Source: Paenibacillus aceris (lineage in GTDB: Bacteria > Bacillota > Bacilli > Paenibacillales > NBRC-103111). Taken from it: 64,000 nt of DNA. Position 1 is the first letter of the stretch, and each line of letters begins with the position of its first letter. Below are positions 43,208-53,300 of this stretch, piece after piece. The notes beneath the pieces are model-generated. The model saw only the letters and a list, made by a program, of their open reading frames with translations, was not told the DNA's origin and did no database searches. Location: contig NZ_JAGGKV010000004.1 in the NCBI RefSeq assembly GCF_017874035.1, positions 434,001-498,000 of the forward strand, read 5' to 3'. The position numbers and the translations under genes are program-made.

Positions 43208-44974
43208 TTATGTCATTCCGTCATTCTGCCCGTTATTTGGCTGACGATATTCCTCTTTGTATACCGGTATGACGATACGAACTGTCGTACCGATCCCCAA
43301 ACCGCTGTGAAGCGTGACGCCGAACGATTCTCCGAATTGCAGCTTGATCCGCTCGTTGACGTTCCGAATTCCGTAGCCGATGCTTTGGTCTTTGTCAGCA
43401 AATACTTTACGAACGGTTTCCGGGCTCATCCCGATTCCATTATCGATCACTTTGAACACAATATTTCCATTCTCCAAATATGCAACAATACGGATATGCA
43501 AACGATCCTCGAACATGGCATGCTCGAGCGCATTCTCAACGAATGGCTGCAAGATCAACTTCACCGTGTCGTACTCCAAAACGGAAAAATGAATATCATA
43601 GCTGACATCCAGCCGGTCGACATGCTTAATTTTTTGAATATCAATATAAGATTGAACCTGACGGATTTCCTCGCGAATCGGGATGATCGATCTGCCTTGA
43701 TTCAAGGTTAGCCGATAAAAAGTCGCCAGTCCGCTCACCATCCTGTGCAGTTTTTCCGCTTCACCCAAACGGCCCAGCCTGCTGATCGATGATAATGTGT
43801 TGTAAAGAAAATGCGGTTTTATCTGGGCCTGCAGCGCCTCAAGCTCCGCTTCTTTTTTCCGAATGTTGCTGACGTATACCTCTTGAATCAGTCCCTCGAT
43901 ATTTTCAGCCATCTCATTGAACGCGCCCGCGATCCGGGCAAACTCGTCCGTGCCGGTAAAACGGATGCGTTTGGAAAAATTGCCTTCTTGAAATGATTGA
44001 AGCGACTGGACGATTTTTCGGATATGCTTGGTGAAGTAGGTGGATATAAGCGCGCCAAGCGCCAAAAAAATCGTAAGGCTGAGCAAACATACAAGCAATG
44101 TAACGTTTCTAACCTTATTGGCCCCTTTCTCCAGCTCATGGAGCGGGACAAGTGCCATAACCTCCCAATTCAATCCCTCAAGCGGCTCTCGAATTTGCAA
44201 ATAACGCTCGGGCTTCGTGGTCCAGTCATGGGGCAAAGGATTCTGAATACTTTGATAAATAGGGGTATTCCGTTCATCCGTTACGGCCAAGTAGCTCGGG
44301 ACACCCGTATTGCTGTTGCCGTAGTTCAAGTTTTCAAACAGATCATCCATTTTGACCGTAATGCGCATGAAGCCTATTGGGGAGACTGTATGAAAATCCA
44401 TCATTTTTCTAAGGAGCGAAACGTTGCCGAATTTGGCGTCCGTATCCACTTGTTCCCACAATGAATCCGTCTTCAAAGCACTGAACATGCGGATCCAATC
44501 GAGGCCTTCGAATCGCTCAAAATGAAACAGCTCGTATTTCTTTCCTTTCGACAACGGGTCTTGTTCAGTGTTACCCAAAAAAATCTCAGGGAGCGTATCG
44601 TTATGCAAAAACAAATCCAATGCGATATGGTTCGATGTCAAATTTAAAGCGGCCTCCAATCGCGGAACTACATTGTTGGAGGTTATCTGATAGCTGTCGT
44701 AAGGTTCCACCCTTTTAATTAATACCTGCTGGAGCGATTGATCCAGGTAGACTTGCTGGTCGACACGTTCCACCACTTTCATCTTCTCCTGGATGTTGTC
44801 ACGAACCTGCTTCAACGTTCCGGTTACGTTTTGAATCGTCTGCTTTTTTACGTACTGGACGGAAGTCGTATACGCATAATAACCGATCAAGACGACAGGA
44901 ATCATCACCAGCAGGAAATAAGAAATCATCAGTTTATATCCAAACGAAACCGTAATATTGGGAAACCGTTTCAT
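43208..44974 (-). CDS. YesM-type sensor histidine kinase
   Basis: 588 residues. Helix 1 is at about 15-36, a large extracytoplasmic sensor region at about 40-288, helix 2 at about 290-312, then HAMP. The kinase part has His388 in QAQIKPHFLYNTLSS, the N-box LQPFVENALEHAM, IDNGIGM and GYGIRNVNERIKL. It follows its response-regulator gene by 10 bp and closes the operon. The last residues (EEYRQPNNGQNDGMT) are encoded by a stretch resembling the CTGCCCGTTA variant of the dispersed repeats, suggesting a tail acquired by repeat insertion. Confidence 0.93.
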   Translation of the reverse strand: MKRFPNITVSFGYKLMISYFLLVMIPVVLIGYYAYTTSVQYVKKQTIQNVTGTLKQVRDNIQEKMKVVERVDQQVYLDQSLQQVLIKRVEPYDSYQITSNNVVPRLEAALNLTSNHIALDLFLHNDTLPEIFLGNTEQDPLSKGKKYELFHFERFEGLDWIRMFSALKTDSLWEQVDTDAKFGNVSLLRKMMDFHTVSPIGFMRITVKMDDLFENLNYGNSNTGVPSYLAVTDERNTPIYQSIQNPLPHDWTTKPERYLQIREPLEGLNWEVMALVPLHELEKGANKVRNVTLLVCLLSLTIFLALGALISTYFTKHIRKIVQSLQSFQEGNFSKRIRFTGTDEFARIAGAFNEMAENIEGLIQEVYVSNIRKKEAELEALQAQIKPHFLYNTLSSISRLGRLGEAEKLHRMVSGLATFYRLTLNQGRSIIPIREEIRQVQSYIDIQKIKHVDRLDVSYDIHFSVLEYDTVKLILQPFVENALEHAMFEDRLHIRIVAYLENGNIVFKVIDNGIGMSPETVRKVFADKDQSIGYGIRNVNERIKLQFGESFGVTLHSGLGIGTTVRIVIPVYKEEYRQPNNGQNDGMT

Positions 44975-44984
44975 CCTTTTACAC

Positions 44985-46559
44985 CTAACTTTGTTTACGG
45001 TAGTCTACAGGGGCAAGACCAAAGGTCATCTTGAAATGCCGGCTAAATAAGGTAAGATTCTGGTAACCAACCCGGTTTGCAGCTTCGTATATTTTTATTT
45101 TCGGATCGTGCAAAAGCTCTTTCGCACTCTCCATCCGTTTCCTTGTCACGAAATCGCCAAATGATTCATTCGTTGCCTCTTTAAACACGTAACCAAGGTA
45201 ATTAGGTGAGAAACCGAATTGCTTCGCGACATCTCTCAGCTGCAGCGAATTCTCAAGATGCTCCGCGACGTATTGCTCGATTTCGATGATCAGCTTCCGA
45301 TTCGGATTTTTCTTTTTCAAATGCAGATGCTCGGAAACTTCGAACAGCCGCCGGCGCAGCCAGGCTTTGATATCGTCGATCGTTTCAAATTCATAAAGCG
45401 CATTCAAGCTATTCAGCTCTATGCTTAACAAATCGTATAAATTAGCATTCAGCGACCGCAGGAAAAAATCGATCTTAGAAATCACGTACAAAGCAAAGTT
45501 ATAGACGGTGAGCTTATCCTTCAAGCTGTGGACCAGATTGAACAGCTGCTCCAAGCAATCGTAAATACGGACAAGCTCATAATTGGCGGTAGCCGCGAGC
45601 ATCGCTTCCATGATTTGTTCAAGGTCGGAGGTCGATTTAACAATCTCCACCTCCGTATTCGCCAACGTAATGACCCGGCATTTACCAATAAACATTTTAG
45701 TGGCGAGCGCATCCCCGGCCTGCCGGTAAGAGCGCGGCATGTCCTGGATGTCCGATACCGGCGAGCCCAGTCCGACCGTAATGGTCTGGCTCGAATGCGT
45801 TCGCACATGATCGACCAGAGACTGCATTGATGTTACCGGATCGATATCAGCACCGGATAAGACTAGCACAATTTTGTCATCATCCGTATTGCAATAAAAC
45901 CCAAGCTGATGCATGTGAATAAAATCGGCGACCAAGCGAAGAACATGTTCGATTGCGTACGATTTCTGATCGTCGGAAAACTGCTTCAGCTTCCACGCTC
46001 GATCGTCGATTTCTATGATTCCGACGCAGCCTTGCCCGGTCTGCAGGCGCATACGGCGCCCGTCGTAAAGATAGTCAAGCTTTTGAAAATCGATGGCTCC
46101 CTTCAGCCACTGAAGCAGCATTTCGTTTTGCAGCAGCGGGATGGATTCCTCGATTTGCGATTCTTTCTTTTGCCGTTCACGTTCGTAGTTCAATTGTTCT
46201 TTGACCAGCTGCAGCGTATTGAGCAGTTCCAGATCGTCTACCGGCTTCAGAATATACGAGCTGGCATTCATCTTTATTGCCTTTTGGGCAAATTGGAACT
46301 CATCGTGTCCGCTTATAAAAATAATTTTCAACTCTGGAGATAAGCTTCTAGCCTGTTCCGCAAGCTCAAGTCCGGTCATGATCGGCATCTTGATGTCGGT
46401 GATCAGGACGTCCACCTTGTGTTCCTGCAGCACATTCATCGCGGCAAATCCGCTGTTCGCCACTCCGACGATCGTCATATCCAGCTTCTCCCAAGGTATA
46501 AACCGCTGCAGCACTTCCAGGTCCAATTGTTCATCGTCTACCAGCAGCACGTTGTACAT
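44985..46559 (-). CDS. YesN-type response regulator with AraC-family DNA-binding domain
   Basis: 524 residues from ATG 46559 (MYNVLLVDDEQLDLEVL), with GGGATGAT upstream; the frame also opens three codons earlier. Receiver Asp55 in LITDIKMP and Lys in YILKPVDD. The central region is followed by the AraC pair (LQLRDVAKQFGFSPNYLGYVF and AANRVGYQNLTLFSRHFKMT). Encoded after permeases and binding protein in one operon and before its kinase. It is the only YesN-type regulator near the 50-64 kb promoters that share 20-bp-spaced GTTGATA repeats, and so their best candidate activator. Confidence 0.93.
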   Translation of the reverse strand: MYNVLLVDDEQLDLEVLQRFIPWEKLDMTIVGVANSGFAAMNVLQEHKVDVLITDIKMPIMTGLELAEQARSLSPELKIIFISGHDEFQFAQKAIKMNASSYILKPVDDLELLNTLQLVKEQLNYERERQKKESQIEESIPLLQNEMLLQWLKGAIDFQKLDYLYDGRRMRLQTGQGCVGIIEIDDRAWKLKQFSDDQKSYAIEHVLRLVADFIHMHQLGFYCNTDDDKIVLVLSGADIDPVTSMQSLVDHVRTHSSQTITVGLGSPVSDIQDMPRSYRQAGDALATKMFIGKCRVITLANTEVEIVKSTSDLEQIMEAMLAATANYELVRIYDCLEQLFNLVHSLKDKLTVYNFALYVISKIDFFLRSLNANLYDLLSIELNSLNALYEFETIDDIKAWLRRRLFEVSEHLHLKKKNPNRKLIIEIEQYVAEHLENSLQLRDVAKQFGFSPNYLGYVFKEATNESFGDFVTRKRMESAKELLHDPKIKIYEAANRVGYQNLTLFSRHFKMTFGLAPVDYRKQS

Positions 46560-46585
46560 GATTATCATCCCTATAAATTGAATAT

Positions 46586-46614
46586 GGAGAGTATACTTTT
46601 AAAGTATACCCTCC
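46586..46614 (-). promoter_or_regulatory. 28-bp near-perfect palindrome between binding-protein and regulator genes
   Basis: GGAGAGTATACTTT (46586-46599) and AAAGTATACCCTCC (46601-46614), one mismatch, one central base. There is no T run, so it is more likely an mRNA 3' stabiliser or processing hairpin, or an operator, than a terminator. Confidence 0.5.
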
Positions 46615-46637
46615 TGATGGTGCGTCGAACAAATAAT

Positions 46638-48260
46638 TTATTTGCCGCCAATTTTCTTCAGGTTATCCTGCCATTGCTTCTGAATAAAGTCGATAGCCTT
46701 TGGAAACCCGGCTTTTTTCATATCGTCGTTCGTTTTTGCCAAAACCGATAGGACTTCGTCGTCGCTCTTCGCGTAAATCATTTTAGAGAATCCCTGATCG
46801 AAAATATCTTTCACGGCCTGCAAGGCAATGCCTTCTTCAGAGTCGCCCTGCGGCTTCGTATTGGCAAAGGTGGTAGTATCCATGGCCGTTTTCCAGGTAA
46901 TGTTGACCTGCTGTGTCGTTGTGAAATCCCTTTGGGACTCAGGGAGCAGTTTGTCTCTGGCTACTTTGGACAAATCAACCCATGTAGCGTTACCAGCCAT
47001 CATATTATCGGAAATGTGCAGTTTGTCAAGCTCTGCTTTGTCCATTGTTTTATATTTGTCGTTCGGAATCGGAATACCGTTCTCATCTGTTTTGTCCCAT
47101 AGGAATCCCGGAGGGCCGAACCAAAGAACGGATTGCCCTTCATCGCTGGTCGCCCAATCGAGGAAAGCGAATATGCGTTCCGGATCTTTCGCTTTCTTCG
47201 TGATGACGATTTTGCCGCCGCCTTCTCTTCCCGTAGAGTTAATAAAAATTTTGTTTTTATCGAGCCCATCCTTATGCACCGGCCAAATAAATTCGTAACC
47301 GCTCTCAGGATCCTGTGCTTTGAGCTTAGAGTCCGGAACGCGGGCCCTGCTGGCAAGATTCGGTTCGATTGCGACAGCCACTTTGCCTTGGCTGAGCTTT
47401 TCGATCATTTGATCGGTCTTTTGGGTAAAGACGTCCTGCGTCATTAACTTGTCGCGGAACAACTTGCTCGTGAAGAGCATGAAATCTTTGAAGGCCGGAT
47501 CTTCCGTAATCGGCTTTATTGTATTTCCTTCCGGATAGAACATATTGTTTACAAAGTAAGGCGGATTGTTTTCTTTGAATGCCGAATACATCATTTTGAT
47601 CGCACTAGGATTGCCGACTTCAAGCGGTATGACGTTCGGGTATTTCTCTTTGACCGTGCGCAAGTAGCTTTCCAAATCGGCTAATGTTTCCAGCTTCGGA
47701 GAACCGAGTTCTTTATACATTTTCCGGTTGACGGCATAACCGCCGTTGCCATTCAAATGATCGCCGCCCACGTACCAATCCGGAATGAGATACAGCTTGC
47801 CGTCGCTCGAGCGATTGATGTTGATGATTTTATCGCCGGCCGACTTTTTCAGATTCGAATATTTGTCGAGATATTGATCAAGCGGAACCACTTGGCCTTC
47901 GCTGATCAGGCGGTCCAGCTCGGGGCCCGCACCGAGCGATATTACGTCCGGCAAATCGCCGCTGGCATACATGGCGTTAAACTTTTGCTTGGCATTGCCG
48001 TTCGTAGGCACGTAGTTAATCGATACTTTTTTGTTTTCCTGAATCCATTTGGTTGTGACCGTTTCTCCCCAAGGAGCCGGCTGCCAGTCATCATCGAAGT
48101 TGTAAAAGCTAAAGGAAAGCAGCTTATCTTCCTTCGTTGCCGCAGCGGTCGATGCGGCTTCTTTCCCATCTGACGATTTGGAGGTGCCGCATCCTGTAAG
48201 CAGCGTGCCAACCATTAGCACAGCGGCTAATGAACCGGCGAACCACGTTTTGTTTCTCAT
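46638..48260 (-). CDS. Oligosaccharide-binding lipoprotein (YtcQ/LplA type)
   Basis: About 540 residues from ATG 48260 (MRNKTWFAGSLAAVLMVG), with lipobox LLTGC and a Ser/Ala/Lys linker. The mature part begins LLSFSFYNFDDDWQPAPWGE, and contains DLPDVISLG and DPERIFAFLDWATSDEGQSVLWFG, the typical C-terminal domain of large CUT1 binding proteins. AAAGGGG lies about eleven bases before this ATG; an in-frame start at 48287 lies before it. Third gene after the two permease genes and followed by regulator and kinase genes. Confidence 0.92.
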   Translation of the reverse strand: MRNKTWFAGSLAAVLMVGTLLTGCGTSKSSDGKEAASTAAATKEDKLLSFSFYNFDDDWQPAPWGETVTTKWIQENKKVSINYVPTNGNAKQKFNAMYASGDLPDVISLGAGPELDRLISEGQVVPLDQYLDKYSNLKKSAGDKIININRSSDGKLYLIPDWYVGGDHLNGNGGYAVNRKMYKELGSPKLETLADLESYLRTVKEKYPNVIPLEVGNPSAIKMMYSAFKENNPPYFVNNMFYPEGNTIKPITEDPAFKDFMLFTSKLFRDKLMTQDVFTQKTDQMIEKLSQGKVAVAIEPNLASRARVPDSKLKAQDPESGYEFIWPVHKDGLDKNKIFINSTGREGGGKIVITKKAKDPERIFAFLDWATSDEGQSVLWFGPPGFLWDKTDENGIPIPNDKYKTMDKAELDKLHISDNMMAGNATWVDLSKVARDKLLPESQRDFTTTQQVNITWKTAMDTTTFANTKPQGDSEEGIALQAVKDIFDQGFSKMIYAKSDDEVLSVLAKTNDDMKKAGFPKAIDFIQKQWQDNLKKIGGK

Positions 48261-48327
48261 GGTGATACTATCCCCTTTCGTAATCACAGTTTATGTTAAA
48301 GCCGTCGCCGGCATCCAACAACAAGCA

Positions 48328-49221
48328 TTATTCTTTCAGCGAACCGACAAGCACACCTTTGACGAAGTACTTTTGCACAAACGGATAGACGAGCATAATC
48401 GGGATCGTCGCCACCATCGTGGTGGACATCACTATCGATTTGTGCGTAACGCTCTGCATGCCGAGTAAAAACTCCTGCTTCGTTGCACTTACTTGCGTGG
48501 AAGACTCGACGGAAAGAATCGAGCGGAGCGTTTGGTTCAGAAGCACCTGAATGGGAAGCAGCTTCTGATTCGTAATATAAATCGAAGCGTCAAACCAGGC
48601 GTTCCAATGGCCTACAGCCGTGAACAGCGATAAGGTGGCGATGACAGGCCCGGATACCGGAAGAATGATCCGGAAAAAGATCCCGAGATAGTTACAGCCG
48701 TCTATCTTAGCCGATTCTTCAAGCCCATCGGGAATCCCCTGGAAAAACGTGCGGAATATAATCATATTCCAGACGCTGATTATACCGGGTATGACAAGCA
48801 CCCAAAACGTATTCATCAAATGCAGATCTTTGATCAACAAATAGGTCGGAATGAGTCCTCCGCCAAAATACATCGTGATTACGCAAACGATCATGTAAAA
48901 CTTTTTGCCGATCAAATCCCGTTTGGACATCGCATACGCGAACATGGAAGTAAAAAAGATGGATAGAAATGTGCCTACAACCGTTCTCGCGACGGTGACC
49001 CAAAAGGCATGAATCATTCGGTTATCCTTGAAAACGTACCGGTAATTTTCCAACGTAAATTCCCGCGGCCAGAAGGTGATGCCTCCCAACGCAGTGTCAT
49101 TGCCGTCGTTAAACGAAATAACAAGGGAATTCCAGAACGGATATAAGGTTAAGAAAGCAAGAATAATTAAACAAGAATAAATCACAATATCAACTACATA
49201 GTCTTCCGTTGAGCGCTTCAA
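48328..49221 (-). CDS. CUT1 sugar ABC permease, YtcP type
   Basis: 297 residues, six helices, with ITMYFGGGLIPTYLLIKDLHL, the EAA loop EESAKIDGCNYLGIFFRIILP and C-terminus KYFVKGVLVGSLKE. Between the LplB-type permease gene and the binding-protein gene. Specificity is inferred only from the neighbouring glycosidase operons with matching promoters. Confidence 0.93.
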   Translation of the reverse strand: MKRSTEDYVVDIVIYSCLIILAFLTLYPFWNSLVISFNDGNDTALGGITFWPREFTLENYRYVFKDNRMIHAFWVTVARTVVGTFLSIFFTSMFAYAMSKRDLIGKKFYMIVCVITMYFGGGLIPTYLLIKDLHLMNTFWVLVIPGIISVWNMIIFRTFFQGIPDGLEESAKIDGCNYLGIFFRIILPVSGPVIATLSLFTAVGHWNAWFDASIYITNQKLLPIQVLLNQTLRSILSVESSTQVSATKQEFLLGMQSVTHKSIVMSTTMVATIPIMLVYPFVQKYFVKGVLVGSLKE

Positions 49222-49246
49222 GCTGTCTCCTCCTTTCTGAACGCGC

Positions 49247-50164
49247 TTACCATAAACTCGTCCTGCCCAGCCTTCTGGCTACCCAGTTGGCGATAACGAG
49301 CAGTCCGACACTGATGACGCCCTTGAATAATCCGGCGGCCGTCGCATACGAATAACGGTAATTTTCAATACCTACGCGATATACATACGTATCGATGATT
49401 TCCGATACAGGTCTCAAGACAACGTTCGTTCCCTGGTTCGTCAGCAGTAAAATCTCTTCAAATCCCGCATTTAAAATTTGGCTCACCTGCAAAATCAAGA
49501 AAATGATAATAACCGGGGCGATCGACGGAATCGTAATCGAAAATAACTTTCTTAAACGTCCAGCGCCGTCGATCGAGGCCGCCTCGTACAAGTGGGGATC
49601 GACCCCTGCGATAGCCGCTAAATAGACGATCGCGCCGAACCCGATATCTTTCCATACGCCGGAGGCAATCAAGATCGTCCAGAAATATTCGGGAATCGAC
49701 AGCCAGTTGACCGGTTCCTTGATCAAGTCGAAATTTTGCAGCACCATGTTCAGGCTTCCGTTATCGACGGATAGCATCGAGATGACGAACCCCGAGACGA
49801 TAACCCAGGATATAAAATGCGGCAAATAACTGATCGTCTGGACGACGCGCTTAAAAACTCCATTTTTGATCTCGTTCAACATTAAAGCGAGAACAATTGG
49901 CGCGGGAAACGCCACAAGAAGCTTAAGCAAACTGATCACGACCGTATTGCGCATAATTAGCCAAAATTCAGGAGCATTGAAAAACATCCGGAAATGTTTA
50001 AAGCCAACCCAACTGCTCCCTAGAAATCCTTTTGCCGGACTGTAGTCCTGAAAGGCCGTCAGCACCCCCCACATCGGAATATAGGAGAAGATGAAGATCA
50101 GGAGAATGGCCGGAATCACCATAATTTGCAAATCCCATTGCTGTAGAAATCGTTTTGCCATCAT
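49247..50164 (-). CDS. CUT1 sugar ABC permease, LplB type
   Basis: About 305 residues from ATG 50164 behind GAGGTGAGC (a GTG at 50170 lies inside that ribosome site). LplB-type N-terminus FIFSYIPMWGVLTAFQDYSP, LGSSWVGFKHFRMFF, and EAA loop YEAASIDGAGRLRKLFSITIP. First gene of the third transporter operon, which continues to the kinase at 43208. Its promoter at 50202-50266 carries the 20-bp-spaced repeats. Confidence 0.93.
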   Translation of the reverse strand: MMAKRFLQQWDLQIMVIPAILLIFIFSYIPMWGVLTAFQDYSPAKGFLGSSWVGFKHFRMFFNAPEFWLIMRNTVVISLLKLLVAFPAPIVLALMLNEIKNGVFKRVVQTISYLPHFISWVIVSGFVISMLSVDNGSLNMVLQNFDLIKEPVNWLSIPEYFWTILIASGVWKDIGFGAIVYLAAIAGVDPHLYEAASIDGAGRLRKLFSITIPSIAPVIIIFLILQVSQILNAGFEEILLLTNQGTNVVLRPVSEIIDTYVYRVGIENYRYSYATAAGLFKGVISVGLLVIANWVARRLGRTSLW

Positions 50165-50201
50165 GCTCACCTCATTATTCCTTCTTGCTGTATCTAATCT
50201 A

Positions 50202-50266
50202 ATTCTAGCGGTTATCCAAAATGAATAATACTGACGCTATCAACTAAACCTGCACTTTATCAACAA
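50202..50266 (-). promoter_or_regulatory. Promoter with 20-bp-spaced GTTGATA repeats (copy 1)
   Basis: Minus strand: GTTGATAAAGTGCAGG and, 20 bp on, GTTGATAGCGTCAG; -10 TAGAAT at 50207-50202, 37 nt from the start of the second box. Same layout as 57294-57357 and 63485-63548. Confidence 0.6.
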
Positions 50267-50303
50267 AGTTTGTTGCATTTATATGCTTGACAGTTTAAAA
50301 AAT

Positions 50304-50330
50304 AAAAAGCCTGATTTCTCAGACTTTTTT
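50304..50330 (-). terminator. Terminator of the oxidoreductase-GH43-GH2 operon
   Basis: AAAAAGCCTGA pairs with TCAGACTTTTT around a TTTC loop; the minus strand then reads TTTTTATTTTTT. It lies eight bases behind the GH2 stop codon. Confidence 0.7.
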
Positions 50331-50337
50331 TGAAAAG

Positions 50338-53300
50338 TTACTCTTGGCTATACAAGATCAGTTCAGCCATACCTACTCTATATCCACCGCCGGCCGTTAT
50401 ATTATTTATCGTTATCCGAACATAATTGATATTCTTATATGGAGTAACAAAAGCTTCCGCTGTGAAGTGTTGCCCCCCTACAAGGTGGTTAATAAGCGCT
50501 TTTTGCCATACATCGCCATCGGTTGAAACTTCTAAATCATAGCTGTACCAGTTGCTATCCTTTTCCCAGAAGATACGGCTCCCCGATACCGTTTGAGACT
50601 TCTTGAACTTAACGGTAACGGACTGCGGCAATGTCGTTGATTTTGCGAGCCAGCCGGTTCCTATTGTTGTAATTCCATCCCTCAACTTATCCGTGCCTCG
50701 CCCATCTTCACTTTCCGATGATGCTTCTATACTTTCAATGGCATCATTATCAATAACATCGCCTGGCTCTTGAACGTTTGAAGGTATAACCTTAAATTCT
50801 ACTAGGGATCCCCAGTCTCCCTTCGTCATGCTGTCAACCATGGTTAACCTTACATATCTGCCTCTAGTGTTAACCAAAACTGTCTCTTCACTCCCATTAG
50901 GAGACGTATGGGCTGATCGATCGATAACCTTAGACCAATTGACTCCATTCTTCGAAATTTCAATGTAATATTTATTTACATTTTTTGATTTTTCCCATTG
51001 AATCTGGAAGCCTAATATTGAAAAACTCGCCTCTAAATCAACCATCAACCAAAGGTTTCCTTGCTGCTCGGATGATACAGTAACAGGTTTTCCGGCGGCA
51101 ATGTTTCGATACAATCCTTCGTCAGATTCCAGCTTCTCAACGCCGCCAACCCATGGAGTGCTGTTTCCATCCGGCACATACTGTCCGAGGTAAGGTAATG
51201 TACTTACGCTTTCTACCGCAGAAATCAGGCCTTCTGAAGCTGCCGCAATTTGTATAGTCCCGCTTATGTTAGAAGTTCTTACAAATGCGAAGCCTATTCC
51301 TCCTTCTACATGCTGTTCTTCAACGCCAATTCTTGGAATATCTTTACCTACAAGCTGCCCCTCACCCGTTACAGAGATTTTAATGGTACGATGATTAGTT
51401 GGCACTATAGTTCCGTTTTCATCAACAACCTTAAAATATACAGGAATTAAATCGTAACCATTCGCTACAGGTTCTATTCCTCTAATACGTACTTCCATTT
51501 CTATCCGCTTGGCCTGGCCAGGTGTCTTCACCGTGTGGGTTTTTACCACTTTTCCATCCAGAATAGCCTCTGCTCTCAGTTCTCCCGAGTCAAACCGGTT
51601 CAATTCAAAAGTGAATATCGGGCTGCCGCCCTTTCTTACGATATGAGGAACAGCGCTTGAAGCCTCTTCTCTTGTAATTTCTTTCACCAATTCATTGTTT
51701 TGATATAGCTTAACAGCATCACAATTGCTGAATACATTTACATTAAGACTTGATGTAGGTGAATAGGTGCTTGCGATAAATACCACCGGCCCATATTCAG
51801 GATCTTTCGCAGACTGCATGGACTGAAACCAGTAGTAATTATATTTTTCATATCTGTCTATATCAACCGTTCCGCTGCCTAATGTCTGAGTCGTTGACCC
51901 GCGGGCATAATCATTCCAACTCCACAGGAAATAACCGCCTATTCGATGATTGGCATCAAGCCCGCCCCAGTCGGAGTAACCATCTCCATTCAGATATCTC
52001 TGACGCGTAACAATTTGGGTGTTCATCGCAGCTTCGCCTTCTTTTCTCAAAGCTTTGCTCGGCTCCTCAAAATCTCCCCATTCACGAGTAAAGAACGGTT
52101 TATCGGGATCAAAATCCGTCCAATTACTTGGATCCGCATTCCATCCGGTATCAACTACCTTGTAATTCACGTCATAAAATGAACCTTGAAGCCCGTAGTC
52201 TGCCGCTGTATACATCTGGTTACCCGGATATTCCAAATGAGCAATTTGAACGGCTTCTTGCGCCCATTCTGCCGAATACCTCGTTTCATTCAACGATGTT
52301 TCCCATAAGACGACTGAAGGCCTGTTTCGATCACGCCTTATCATTTCGCGTATATCCCTTAATGTTAGATCATAAAATTTAGAGCTAATTGTAAAATTTT
52401 GCCATCCAGGCTGACACTCAATGACCAACAAACCAATTTCATCGGTTGCATCCAGAAATGAAGGATCATTCGGATAATGAGTAGCGCGTACCGCATTGAA
52501 TCCATTTTCTTTCATTTGCAATGCATCACGATATTGCATGGAGCCAGGAGCAGCATCCCCGACATTTTGAAAGGCTTGATGGCGATTTGCTCCACGTACG
52601 AATATCCTCTGTCCATTGAGATATAGACCATCCGGTTTGTACTGTATAGTTCGGATGCCTACTTTGGTCGTGATTGAATCGACTAAATCGGTTGCGTTAT
52701 AAACCTCGCTTACCAGAGAATATAAGTACGGAGTATCAGGACTCCACAAATTGGGATTTATTACAGTTAAGTTTTGATTGAATTGGTGATCTCCGCTTGC
52801 TTCTAATCTTATTGAATCGGTTTCGCCTTGTGCAGTAATAGTTCCGTCCTTATTCACGAGCTTGCTGATTACTTTGGCTTGTACGGAAACATTATTTTTA
52901 TTCACAACATGAGTTTTCACATGAACCGTTGCTCTTAAATTTGTTACCTCAGGGTAGGTTGCAAATATACCGCCGCTAGCTGTTTGATCGGTCTGTAAGG
53001 CATCGGAAATGTGCAAATGGTTCGTTATTCTCATTTTTACATTCCGATATATGCCGCCAAAGTAATGGAAGTCAAGATTCGCAAGAGGTTTTCCCGGCGG
53101 CGTATCGGGACTGTCATAGCTGTATACCTTTACCGCCATAACATTGCTCTCGCCATACTTCACCTTACTTGTTATGTCTGTTGAAAAACCTACATATCCG
53201 CCATTGCGAGTGTAAATCTTCTCGCCGTTCAAGTAAACTTCACTATCCGTCATGACACCATCAAAATCAATATTGATCGATTTTCCTCTGTACTGCTCAT

